From Ophioceras dolichostomum (taxonomy: Eukaryota > Ascomycota > Sordariomycetes > Magnaporthales > Ophioceraceae): a stretch of DNA of 35,565 nucleotides. Below the pieces are notes generated by a model that did not search any database, had not been told where the DNA came from, and saw only the letters and a program-made list of their open reading frames with translations. The stretch covers positions 3,158 through 38,722 of the forward strand of contig PYST01000359.1 in the NCBI GenBank assembly GCA_003049485.1. Direction: 5' to 3'. Below, one piece after another: positions 1 through 10,507 of this stretch. The number at the start of each line of letters is the position of its first letter. Within the stretch, counting starts at the first letter, position 1. The position numbers were made by a program, and so were the translations under genes.

Positions 1-1764
1 GGCCCCCCCCCCCCCCCCCCCCCTCGGAGGACCCGGTCTGGCCGGGGATCGGGCACTCCTGATTTCGCCGTTCGGGAGCCTCGGAACTTCTAAGCGCGTC
101 GACCAACTCACCAACACATTCTCTTCTTACATCACCCCTCATCATAGAGGTTCCCAGATCTGCTCAGCTGGACATCAACCACCATTTTATTTTCATCCCA
201 TAGTCGAGGGAAGAAAGAAAAGGATTTTAAAACGTGTGGGATGTCAAAATTCCGTTCTATGACGTCTGCAGTCGGCCTGCCTTGACAAGCGAGGGGCACT
301 GGGGGCTGCACCAGACCTCGGCGACGGCGAGCGGAGGCACTCCACAGTGGGAACATGAAGCGAATTAGCGCTGCTACAGTGGGGGAACGCAACTGCACCC
401 CGCTCTTTGCCCAGCAGGCTGGCGCCCGGGATGGGAGATGCAGTCCACTGCAAGCACCAATGCACTTTGGCATTCGAGCTCAGCGGACATCAAATCATAC
501 CACCATTCCTCTCTCACCCAGCAGAACAACACGAGGATGTCGGGCCCCTCGGAGGTCACAGCGGAACCTGCGGGCTCGCGTGAAGCTGTATATGCCGGCT
601 CGGAGTTTTCTGGGGTGTAGGTTGACATGCATTCAATGGGTCAATACCATACGATCCCTGCCGGTGCAATGGATGTCAGGTTAAGGTACCTGAGGTACTT
701 AGGTCGGAGGCGTACGAGCAGGAGGCTCGTAGCTCGCATTGAGGTATTCGGATTGCCCGTGGACGGGTTTGCGGTTGTGCGGGAGGACGGTGCTTCTTGC
801 CTGCCAGTACCTTCCCTCGCATCGAATTCATCAGCAAATGGATGGATCCCGTCACGATCCAATATATAAGCCCAATAATGTCGGCTCCCAGCCGCCGTCC
901 AGACTCATCGCCGGCAGCGTGCATTGCATTTCAGTCTTCCATGATAATCACTCCATTTCCCTTTTCCCCTTTCTTTTTTATTGCTCCCTACCTCACCTCA
1001 CTTTACCTATGGCAATGAACGATACATGCAACCAATCGTCTGCTTGCTCAATGGTTGTAACTTGAGAGAAAAGCACCAGACCAGCTTCCTAACATCACCA
1101 GATTTAGCGTCGCATCTTACCTACCTGAGGTGTCTCCTATCCGAACATCTCCGTCTCCGCATTCTCAGCCGGACTACCGGCGAAACACAGCTCCCGCTCG
1201 ACTGGAGGTCTTACTTGGGAACCTAGGTACTACCTATTTCGTGCTTGTTCGAGAGAGAAAGAGAGAGAGAATGCGAGAGTGAGCGGGTGATTGATAAACA
1301 AGAAGAGGAAGCTACCTGCGCCCAATTGGGTGGGCATGCAGGATAGATAGGTCGGTCGCCTCGCCTTAACAAGCTTAAGCCCTGCTAGTCTGAGCCATTG
1401 GCCTTCTCCTACCAGTCGCAAAGGTAAGCCCGTCCGTGTTCTTATGCGAAGTCCGCATCTAGCACTCCTGCTGTTGCAGTGATCCGCGCCGCGCCATCGT
1501 CCTCTAGCCCCGAGCTGGCTTGTTAGCGCTGAGAACGACCGGGCGTTGAAGAAATTTGAAATTTGGATATCTCACCACCTTCGCGCTTTGCTGTGTTCTT
1601 TTGTTTTCTCTTTTCTTTCCTTGTCTTTTTACTGTCTCTTCCCATCGTTTTGAGCGCAGCCTTTCTTTCTCACATCTGTCCCCCTCTCCTCATATCCCCG
1701 AGCTTTCCCAGCATAATAGCCCCCTTGGCCATGCGTGGTTTTGTACTGAGAGACATTTCTATAG
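1..1764. other. Intergenic region and leader upstream of the sterol acyltransferase gene
   Basis: No convincing gene is seen here. Several overlapping open frames of 60-113 codons exist on both strands between 130 and 1065, but none shows a recognisable domain or a conserved splice pattern. The stretch holds a 21-base C run at its very start, a TATATAA element at about 863-869 beside two CCAAT-like words, AGGTACCT/CCTAGGTA-type motifs at 684-704 and 1220-1236, a CCCAATTGGG palindrome at 1321-1330, a GA-rich tract near 1250-1285 and pyrimidine-rich sequence from about 1575 to 1725 that is typical of a fungal promoter or 5' leader. The last part carries an upstream ORF described separately. Confidence 0.6.
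3..23. repeat. Poly-C homopolymer, 21 bases
   Basis: An uninterrupted run of C sits at the extreme left edge of the window. Its length may be unreliable because long homopolymers are often miscalled, and it may lie close to a contig or scaffold boundary. Confidence 0.8.
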
Positions 1765-1811
1765 ATGAATGGGCAAAAAACCTCCACGGTAACTACGCGG
1801 TCGACCAGTAA
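1731..1811 (+). promoter_or_regulatory. Overlapping upstream ORF at the sterol acyltransferase start
   Basis: An ATG at 1731 with G at -3 opens a 26-codon reading frame ending at TAA 1809-1811, in a different frame from the main coding sequence, whose ATG is at 1765. The main ATG has T at -3, a poor initiation context. If the transcript starts upstream of 1731, scanning ribosomes would meet the upstream ATG first and pass the main start. This could lower expression or favour the better-placed downstream Met62 codon at 1948. The transcription start is not known from sequence. Confidence 0.45.
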
Positions 1812-4244
1812 CGGCACGGCGGCTGTTACTGGTGGAGGAGGAGGTGGTGGCGGTGGCCAGACTGCTTCACGAAACGGGACCGCGCTCAACGGAACAGCGC
1901 TCAACGGCACTGCAGATCACCACGTGAACGGAACCATACCGAGAGCCATGAAGCAGGCCCTGGACGAGGCGGCCCGCACCGGCGGGGGCAAGTCTGGGAG
2001 ACTGCGGTCTCGGTCCGAGACTCCAAGTGTGGAGGACTATGACGAGATCTCCCAGCCGCCGGCTCAGAGACAGGCACTCGGCGCTAGCCGACTCTCCACT
2101 GATTCTTCCTCGCCAGGAGTGGCTATCGTTGTTCCGTCAGATAAAGTTCGAGACCTGCCCGCCAGCCTGAAGGAGCAGATCCTGGCCGTGGACGATGGAA
2201 CCATGCAGGAGATGCTCGGGCGGGGCTCGCAGAGGGCCAGAGACGAGAAAGCCGCGAAGAGGGGCAGGGGGCGCTTCCGAGACGCCATCTTCAGTCGCCA
2301 ATACTCGACCTTCGACCGCCAGAGCGATGAGGCAGCGAACAGTCCCTTTCACGGCTTTTACACACTGTTCTGGATTCTCGTGTTCTTGTACATGCTCAAG
2401 ATCGGCGGCGAAAACGTCATGCTTTTCGGGAACCCTTTCGGCAAGGCCGAGGTGATGGGGTTCATGTTCCTGAGGGACCTGCCGGCGCTGTTCATCGCCG
2501 ACGCGGTCATGTGCGCGCTTACGGCCGTGAGCTGGGGGCTGCAGCGGCTGGTGCACGCGGGCTACATCGACTGGGACAGGACCGGCTGGATCCTCCAGAA
2601 CGTGTGGCAGACGCTCTTCATCGGCGGCGTGATCGAGCTGACGCTCGTGCGCGACTGGCAGTGGACGCACACCGTATTCTTCGTGCTGCACGGGCTCGTG
2701 ATGCTCATGAAGCAGCACTCGTACGCGTTCTACAACGGCTACCTGTCGTCCCAGCACAAGCAACGCGCGAACCTACTGTCCAAGCTGGAGGTGCTCGAGA
2801 GCATGGCGCCCGTGCAGGCGCCGTCCCGGACGGAGCCGCCCGCCTCGGCCGTCTCGACCTCGCACCTCGCGCACCCGCCCTCCGCACACCAGATCAGGGA
2901 GCGTCGCACGTCAATACCCGCCCAGCAGCAGCACAACGGCCAGATTGGCAGCAGCAGCAGCAGCGGCGGCGGCGGCGGCCCGTCGTCGTCGCACCATGCG
3001 CATCATCACCATCATCAGGCACCGGCGGAGGGCGGCGTCGTCGTCGACGACATCGACAAGATCGCCGAGGCCATCCGGCGAGGCCAGCCGCTGGACGCCG
3101 ACCAGATCCACGTGTTCGAGCGGGTGCTGCGCTGGGAGATCGACGCGCTGACCGACGAGCTCAAGGGCAAGTCCACCGCGCCCGAGCGCGCGTACCCGAA
3201 CAACCTCACGCTGGCGAACCAGTACGAGTACAACCTGCTGCCCACGCTCGTCTACGAGCTGGAGTACCCCCGCTCGGACGCGATCCGCTGGGGCTACGCC
3301 GCCGAGAAGGCCGCCGCGACGGTGGGGATCATCTTCGTGATGATCATGGTCTCGCAGCGCTTCATCTACCCGGTGGTCGTGAAGACGGTCGAGATGAAGG
3401 AGATGGGCCTGTCGCTCGCCGACCAGTTCCGGGAGTTCCCCTGGATCCTGGGGGAGTTTATCTTCCCTTTTATGCTCGAATACTTGTGAGTTTCTACATG
3501 TTCTATCCACTCACTGGTGGATTTCATTCACGAGAGAGGAGAGCCCCCTCCCCTCGCCTCCTGGCGTTTTTCTTGCTGTACGAAACGGACCAGCTAACAG
3601 TTCCGGGTAACCCAACCGCACCTGGCGCAGAATGACATGGTATCTCATCTGGGAAACGATCTTGAACTTGCTCGCGGAGCTCACCCACTTCGCGGACCGG
3701 AGCTTCTACGGGCCCTGGTGGAACAGCGGTAAGGCCTGCCATATATATTCTCCTTCCGATTTGATCGTACTTCCTTCCGTATAAATTGAGGGAATTCCCG
3801 TGCTGACCATGCCTGCTGTCTGTCTACATAGTATCGTGGGACCAGTTCGCCAGGGACTGGAACAAGCCTGTGCACATGTTCCTGCTCAGGCACGTGTACC
3901 ACAGCTCGATCTCGGCCATGAAGGTGAACAAGCACACGGCGACCCTGATCACCTTTTTCCTGTCGGCGTGCGTCCACGAGTTGGTCATGTGGTGCATCTT
4001 CAAGAAGCTCAGGGGCTACCTCTTGATGCTGCAGATGTGTCAGCTTCCGGTGAGTTCTTCTCAACTCTTCTAATGCTGAAAAATCGGCACTTTTGCTGAC
4101 AGTTTGGACCTTCACGCATTCTAGCTGGTCAGGTTGAGCCGGACAAAATGGCTCCGGGGCAAAGAGTCGCTGGGGAATATGTTCTTCTGGCTGGGCATTT
4201 GCTCAGGGCCGAGCATCCTGTGCAGCTTGTATCTCCTTCTCTAG
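1765..4244 (+). CDS. Sterol O-acyltransferase (acyl-CoA:sterol acyltransferase, MBOAT family)
   Basis: Predicted endoplasmic-reticulum enzyme that esterifies ergosterol with acyl-CoA for lipid-droplet storage; fungal homologue of yeast ARE1/ARE2. Exons are 1765-3485, 3631-3728, 3832-4049 and 4125-4244, giving 718 residues with all three introns GT-AG and in frame. The N-terminal 190 residues are soluble and low in complexity (nine-Gly run, three NGTA units). A multi-spanning membrane domain begins near residue 195. A polar linker at about 355-415 holds Gln, Ser, Gly and His runs. The C-terminal part carries the MBOAT signature: FYGPWWN at 599-605, the RHVYHSS segment at 626-632 and the probable catalytic His655 in SACVHEL. 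Most relatives I know have Asp where this has Pro602 (FYxDWWN). Chosen start: first ATG of the frame, though its context is weak and Met62 is an alternative. DGAT1 is less likely because of the ARE-like C-terminus. Confidence 0.93.
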
Positions 4245-4872
4245 GCTGCTGCCAAACGATCTAATCGAGGTACCTCCCTAGGTAGGCACCTAGGTTCCAT
4301 CGAAAAGGAACGTGTATATTCTTGTATTCACATCGAATATCTCTCACAGACTGTCGGGTATTAGCATTGGATAGGTTTGGCATCACTGGGTATTATCTTT
4401 TGGGCATCATAGAGAACTTCATCTTCATGGAGGCGGCCTTTTCGTTCACTCAAAAAGGTCTTGGCAATACGAACAATTAAACTGGGACTCTGTGACGCCA
4501 CTTTCTCCAATTTTTCCACGGGCGGCTGACGCTAAGCCCCAATCCGGCCGGTGACCATGTGGGTCCCGCTCCCGCCAGCTGCAGGTCGACTCTGAAAACT
4601 GTTCCTTTTTTTCTCCTCGGGCAGGCTGGGTTAGATTCATTCCTCTCCCAATCAACATCCTCATCTCAACTTCATCAACTGTGGCCCTCTGCGTCACAGG
4701 TTAGTCTCTGTCGGGGCTTTAGGTCTTCATTTTACTTCTTGTTTCGCGAGATATCGCGGAAGTTTGGCTTTGTCACCGTCTTTGGCCTGGGGACTCCTCG
4801 CGCCCTCTTCAACCCTCTTTGCGTCTTGGCACCTTTTTGTCTTCCAGTCAATCCATCGCCGACATCGTCAAC
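4245..4872. other. Intergenic region; Srp1-type gene promoter and possible 5'-UTR intron
   Basis: No gene is seen. Immediately after the acyltransferase stop lies a cluster of AGGTACCT/CCTAGGTA/CACCTAGG words at 4268-4297. Further on, CAG-GTTAGT at about 4700 and CTTCCAG ending at 4847 could bound a 148-bp intron in the 5' leader of the SR-protein gene. No clear branch point is visible, so this is only a candidate. Confidence 0.5.
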
Positions 4873-6308
4873 ATGTCTCGGGGCGGCACCACCCTCTACG
4901 TGACTGGCTTCAGCCATGGCACTCGGGCCCGCGACCTGGCCTACGAGTTCGAACGGTACGTCCTGTAAACCACTCGTCGTCGGCGACTCGATTGTCCCAC
5001 CCTCGAGATCTCGGAAGTTTCGGTTCCTCCCAACCTCCCTCCACCCTCCTCCTCCTCGTCATCGTCTCCGTCGTCGTCGTCGTCCTCGTCGTCGCGCACC
5101 CGTCTCTCTCGCATCCAATACCTCCTCCTCTCTCTCTCCTCGTCCGTCGACGCCTGTTGCTCCGCACCCCCCTTCTTCCTGTGTCGTCCTCCCGCATCCT
5201 GTGAACATATTACTCTCAATGTCATCGCCCCTACGATCGATCGAGCGGTCGATTTTCGGATGTCCACGTTTCCGGCCCGAACGAAACAGCACCCGCGTTG
5301 GCAAACCCCCCCGGTTTCATGCGATCATCAGGGCGGAAAAATAAAACAATACCAACGAGACAAGATTCCGAATAATTCCCAGGTTCGTTCAATTTGTGAG
5401 ACTGACAAACTCGAATGTAGCTATGGCCGCCTTGTCCGTTGCGACATCCCGGCCCCGCGCTCCGCTTCCTCGCGACTGTAAGTTAATGATCTCCCGGTGT
5501 GCTATGGCCCGACTCCTAGCTAACCTAGTTAGTAGCTTCGCGTTCGTCGAGTACGAGGAGCGCCGCGACGCCGACGAGGCCTACCACGACATGCACAACA
5601 AGCGCCTCGGCCGTGACGACATTCTGAAAATTGAGGTAGGCACCCGTCATATGGCCCGAAGTAGCCACTCTTCCTCTCCTGTCCCGAAACCAGCGCAGCT
5701 GCTGACGTGGTTGATTTATAGTGGGCTCGCACTCCCCCGTCCGCCTCGTGGCGCTTCGAGTCTGGGCGCGACCGCGATCGCGGTGACCGTGGCGCCGACC
5801 GTGGCGCCGACCGTGGCGCCGACCGTGGCGCCGACCGTGGCGACCGCAGCCGCCGGTCGCCCCGCCGCGGTGGCCGCTCTCCTTCTCCGGCCCGCCGTCG
5901 CGACTACTCGCCTCGTAAAGACGATCGCCGTGACCGCGACCGGGACCGAGAGCGGGACCGCGACTACGACCGTGACTCGCGTCGCGATCGTGACCGCTCT
6001 CGCAGCCCTGAGCATCGGTATGTATTGCTGTTCAGTTCTGCCTCGGCACCATCGGTTTCCAAGGACGTTCTTTATGCTGACGTGTATGTATGTTTCAGGG
6101 ATCGCGACCGTGACCGGGAGATGAAGGATGCCGACCGCGATGATCGTGACCGCCGCGAGAACGGTGCTAACGGCGACAAGGGTACGACATTCTACAGCAA
6201 TCAAACCAACAACCAACCTGCCGACTCCGCAATGCTGACATTCGACGCCAAACAGCCCCCATCGACAGCCCTCCCCCTGCGGACCATGACCTCGATGTCG
6301 CTGAGTGA
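4873..6308 (+). CDS. SR-type pre-mRNA splicing factor with one RRM and an Arg/Asp-rich tail (Srp1-like)
   Basis: Predicted nuclear RNA-binding protein that helps splice-site selection; closest remembered relative is fission-yeast Srp1. Six exons: 4873-4955, 5421-5477, 5536-5635, 5722-6017, 6099-6181 and 6256-6308, giving 223 residues. The single RRM spans about residues 7-82: RNP2 is LYVTGF at 8-13, and RNP1 is RLFAFVEY, with Leu replacing the usual Gly. A conserved WARTPPSASWRFE stretch follows. The tail (about 90-205) is unusual: few RS dipeptides but dense DR, RD and ER alternation, including four exact DRGA units from a 12-bp tandem repeat, then an acidic end. Intron 1 is 465 bp, long for this genome, and intron 2 has closely spaced competing AG acceptors, so regulated splicing is plausible. 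The function is inferred from the RRM family and tail composition. Confidence 0.92.
4956..5420 (+). other. Long first intron of the SR-protein gene
   Basis: This 465-bp intron starts GTACGT and ends GTAG, and splits an Arg codon inside the RRM. It is pyrimidine-rich, with CCT/CGT trinucleotide tracts at about 5046-5095. Stop codons occur in the extended exon-1 frame soon after the donor, so retention would truncate the protein. No RNA gene was recognised inside it. Confidence 0.8.
5046..5095. repeat. (CCT/CGT)n trinucleotide-rich tract in an intron
   Basis: An imperfect run of CTC, CGT and CGTC units sits in intron 1 of the SR-protein gene. It is pyrimidine-rich on the coding strand and could vary in length between strains. 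Confidence 0.7.
5785..5841 (+). repeat. 12-bp tandem repeat encoding DRGA units
   Basis: GACCGTGGCGCC is repeated four times exactly (5785-5832), followed by a 9-base partial copy. The unit length is a multiple of three and encodes Asp-Arg-Gly-Ala, so copy-number change would lengthen or shorten the charged tail of the SR protein without a frameshift. Confidence 0.95.
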
Positions 6309-7994
6309 TAAGTATCCATGAAGCAACACGCAATGTCCCACAGTCCGCCCTCGGCCTCTGCACAGCCTTCCCTCATCTTCATACTTGGGGTTATGTCCTC
6401 GGAAGGCCTAGCTTCGCTGCTTTCTAGTTTTTGGTTGATTTCCTTTATTGGCATCCTGAGGGTCACTCACGGGACTCGCCCCTGAATGGGGTGTTTCTCA
6501 ATTCCACCGCGCACTTTTCTTTTTAGTTCCGAACCGGCCGGGCGAGATATCCACCGTCGAGTTCTTCGAGAGTAGATGCGGCGGGAATACAGCACGGAAC
6601 GGATACGGCGAATAATCGATCGAACCGGACGGAACCTACTCGCGAGCGAGAACATGTAGAGCAGGGGGAGGTCAATTAGTGACTCGACTCGCCTCTGTCG
6701 TTTCCTTACTTACCCGAACTGCTTTCACTTTTTTTTTTGGTCCGCCCCGTCTTTCAAAAGTAACTAGAGATTGCACTTAGGTAGCCTTCACGCGTCCCAT
6801 TCCTAGATCTTTCTGGTGATCTCCAAATACTGCTTTTGCTCACGTGAAATTCTGCGTTGTGCTGCTCGGGCGTCCGTCCATGTCTGAGGAGACTGTGCCG
6901 CCAGTGTGCATGTCTTTTGTTGGGATATGCGACCAGGGACGACTCAAAACCCAAGTCCTGAACACAACTTTTTGGGGGTAGAGGTTATACTGAGGTCCCT
7001 ACCACCTAAGTCAGATCTTGGACTGGGCTCGTTTAGATATGTCTCGAGTCCGACTCAGCTGCTCTGGTAAAGGGAGCTCACCAACCAAGCTAAAGACAGC
7101 ATACTACTAGTAGAAAATTCTCCGCAGATGCAAAGTTAAAACGTAGGGAGGTAAGCACAAGGAACGATGAGATCGCATCAGACAGATCGGGGGACATCTC
7201 GCACTAATCCTTTATCAATCCTCGATCAACCCCGGATCTGTGAACCGAGTTGTCCTCCGTCCGGTTCTGATATCGGCAATCGGGCAAAGCCGTTTCGACA
7301 GCTGCCGCTCATCCGCCGCTACGACCTGCAGGTGTACTCTGGCAGCTCCATCGTCACCGGTGTATCACTGCAATACAGTAAGAAGCCGCGGTATTTTTTG
7401 TAGCTGTACACAACGAAGAATAGGGCAAAGAAAAATCAAATAGCATCAAATAGGCGACGAGAGAGGAATTCGAGGCGCCTCGGTTTGTTTTTGGGGGCTC
7501 CACCTGGCTCAGCTTTGCTCAATTGAGGTTTCCGCACGGTTCAATCAGGTTGTTGGCCCTGCTCGCCCTGACGCCTCCCTGTTCAGCTAGCAGAGCTTCT
7601 TCGCTAGGGTCCTGCCGTCAGCGCGCTTCGCCTGCTACAGTTGAGGCGTCAATCGTCATCAGGACCTGCAGACTTTTCTCCCCTGTAACTTTGAGCTTGC
7701 TCGCGACATTACTTTTCACAAACCTGCCTCCGAAACCTAACGAACCTATTTGCGACAAAAAAGAAAGCGCTTAGCTCTCTCTGTCTCTCTCTCTCTCTCG
7801 CCCCCGATGCCTACGCGACAACTATTACCACAATTCGCTCACCTGGAATAGCTAGCTCTTCCGACCTAATGTCCGCAGCTGGGAGAGCCGCTTTCCATTA
7901 TCCTTTCGCTCGGCTGTCGTCTCCTGGACCTGCGCCGCCCTCGGCAGCCGCATTCACGTCATAGCCTGCTCGCCAGCCCGCCCGCCCGCCAACC
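6309..7994. other. Long intergenic region between the SR-protein and carrier genes
   Basis: No gene was recognised in these 1.7 kb. The open frames present are short, unsupported and overlap one another. The first part is presumably the 3' UTR of the SR-protein gene. The last 500 bp become pyrimidine-rich, with a CT microsatellite at 7775-7799, as expected for the promoter and leader of the carrier gene. Confidence 0.55.
7775..7799. repeat. (CT)n microsatellite
   Basis: CT dinucleotides are interrupted by a single G, about 195-220 bp upstream of the carrier start codon. Such pyrimidine tracts are common in fungal core promoters and 5' leaders. Confidence 0.85.
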
Positions 7995-9501
7995 ATGTCT
8001 TCGTCGGTGAGTCGCCCCCGTTGGACTCGGAAACTGCGTTATTGGCCAATTCTTGCGCAATGTCCTCGTGCCGATGAGCTGGCTGGTTGGCCAGCCGCCT
8101 TGCCTGCAGCCTTTCTCACTGGCTCTTGGCATCAGAGAATTACAAGAATTATAAGAATTACAAGACGAAATAAAAGCGACTAACTCTTGCTCCATTTTTT
8201 GTTCTCTACCCGCATTAGGTCTCGGCGGACGAGGCCTCTTCTGCCCGCCTCTTCATATCGCAACCGGTCGTCGCCGCGTTCTGCGCCGGCGGCGTGGCCG
8301 GCGCCGTATCCCGGACCGTCGTCTCCCCGCTCGAGAGGTTGAAAATCCTGTTCCAGGTCCAGGATGCGGGGAAGCAAGAGTACAAGCTCTCCGTGGGCAA
8401 GGCGCTCAAGAAGATGTGGCAGGAGGAAGGCTGGCGAGGTTTCATGCGCGGAAACGGGACGAATTGCATACGGATAGTCCCATACTCGGCCGCACAGTTC
8501 GGCGCGTACGGCTTCTACAAGAGGGTATGAATGGGTCTTCCCCGCCGCCCTCCTCTTCGGCGCTGCCTCCCAAGAAAAAAGGGGGTGTTTGGGTTTGTTT
8601 CTTCTCGGGGCGCATGCTGATCATCTGGGTAACAATGCGATTGTTCCATTGTTGCGAATCTGCAGAACTTTTTCGAGTCATATCCCGGCGCGGACCTGAG
8701 CCCCTTTTCTCGCCTCATCTGCGGCGGCATGGCCGGCATCACCTCGGTCACGTTCACGTACCCACTCGACATCGTCCGCACCCGCCTCTCGATCCAGTCC
8801 GCGTCCTTCGCTAGCCTAGGGGACAAGCCAACACAGCTCCCAGGGATGTGGGCCACGCTGGCGCACATGTACAAGACGGAAGGCGGAGTATTGGCCCTAT
8901 ATCGCGGGATCATCCCGACGGTGACGGGTGTTGCGCCATATGTACGTCCTCGACCTTTGGCCTCTATACATTGGGAAAAGACAATGCCATTGAAATGGCG
9001 CCAACGAATGGTGGGATTGGTTCGCTGATATGTGGTTGTTCCGGCTCTAACCGACAGGTCGGACTGAACTTCATGACGTACGAGTTCATGCGGACATACC
9101 TCACGCCGGAGGGTGAGAAGAACCCAAACGCGGCACGCAAGCTCCTCGCCGGAGCCGTTTCTGGTGCAGTCGCCCAGACCTGCACATATCCGTTGTAAGT
9201 GGACATCCGGGCTCAGAGGCCGGGTTTCTCTCCCAAGCTGACTTGACCCGCTTCTTCATTTTCTAGTGACGTCCTTCGACGACGTTTCCAGATCAACACC
9301 ATGTCCGGCATGGGCTACCAATACAAGTCTATCCCAGATGCGATCAGGGTCATCCTCGTTCAAGAAGGCTTCAAAGGCCTCTACAAGGGCATCGTCCCCA
9401 ACCTGCTGAAGGTGGCTCCTAGCATGGCCTCCAGCTGGCTGAGCTTCGAGGTCACCCGAGATTTCCTCCTCTCCCTAGATCCTAAAGAACGGGTTCTATG
9501 A
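7995..9501 (+). CDS. Mitochondrial carrier (SLC25 family), YPR011C-like APS/PAPS carrier
   Basis: Predicted inner-mitochondrial-membrane transporter. Its closest remembered relative, yeast YPR011C, carries adenosine 5'-phosphosulfate and 3'-phosphoadenosine 5'-phosphosulfate; that substrate is inferred from family resemblance. Exons are 7995-8006 (only 12 nt), 8219-8524, 8666-8941, 9058-9194 and 9267-9501, giving 321 residues, normal for the family. The three carrier repeats are visible through their signatures: SPLERLK with Pro41, YPLDIVRTR with Pro139 and YPFDVLRRR with Pro243. Each is followed by a Gly-rich even-helix segment of the type EGWRGFMRGN, EGGVLALYRG or EGFKGLYKG. The third signature is split by intron 4. 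There is no cleavable presequence, as usual for carriers. Intron 1 contains a short AAGAATTAY triplication at about 8135-8164. A coenzyme A or Leu5-like role is the main alternative. Confidence 0.93.
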
Positions 9502-10507
9502 GGCGCCAGAACGAGCGCTCTCCAACATACGTACCTTCACTCCTGGGCGGTGGGTGCAGTGGACGAACGAGCCAAACCTGGTCCCGGGGATCTACCGATC
9601 TACCTACAGGCTTGAAGGTCCCTGCAGCCCCAATATGCCCGGACTGATGACTTCCTACCCGCCTATCTATCGATACAAACAGCCCTATAGCTCACGTTCG
9701 CTCCTACGCCGCCTTCTAGCGACAACATCTAACCTCTTTAAAGCCGACACGCGGACGCGCGGACGGTTCCGTCACGTTAGCTTACACACATGGAGCAGAC
9801 GGGACTCCTGAAAAAGGAAAACGAAGAAAAACGGGGACGATGGGGTCTGCAACAGGGAGATTGCAGGGCTAGGCAGACGAGGAATAAAGAATCGAGGTAA
9901 CTTTCATCCTACTATTGCATACAACTAGAGGAAAGAAAAAGAAGAGCATGGTCGCTCATCGGAAAGATACTATTCTCAGGGATACTCACACACCACGGAC
10001 AGGATGACGATGTCACGGCGATTCTGAAGAGGATAGATAACTTGTGGCCTCGGAGCAAATCGCCCGGGGTATTGGACAAAAAACCGTAGCTATATAGAAA
10101 GTAGCACGTTGCATTATGGATTCTCTTTCGTCGGCGTTCACATTGGTGTCCTCCCTCTTGACGAAGTCGTCTTCCATGGTGTCAAGTGGTGATAGCGGAT
10201 GTTCGGCTGCATGCCAAGCCTGGGGGAGAATAAGTCACGAAACGGATGACATAATCAACTCAGTCAGTCATCATACATGCCTCGATTCCAAGGCATAAAT
10301 TTCTGGTCTGGACAAGCGCTGCCCTAATTGCCGGTTTTCACCGCCCGCTTATTCGGCCCCACCTAGTGCTCGCGACCACCACCCTGCCAAATCTCTCCCG
10401 CCGCGAAAAAAATTCTGGGAATCTCCTCCAGCTCCGTTCAACTAACCACCACCAGCAAAGCCGCCCACCAGACTCCGGATAATCGACATCTCGGGTCGCC
10501 TTTCAAG
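9502..10507. other. Intergenic region; carrier 3' end and eL18 promoter
   Basis: No established gene is present. A 54-codon minus-strand frame at 10013-10177 has a good start context and an acidic N-terminus but no recognised family, and is treated as a finding. The last 180 bp upstream of eL18 are C-rich on the coding strand and hold its promoter and short leader, ending in CTTTCAAG before the ATG. Confidence 0.5.

Noticed and set aside
130..1065. Overlapping open frames of 60-113 codons on both strands
   Set aside because: They overlap in several frames, have no recognisable domain and no splice-consistent extension; more likely chance frames in moderately GC-rich non-coding DNA.
2511..3635. 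A 374-codon Arg/Ala-rich plus-strand frame inside the sterol acyltransferase gene
   Set aside because: It is the +1 shadow of a GC-rich exon that encodes clear MBOAT sequence; composition is that of an out-of-frame translation.
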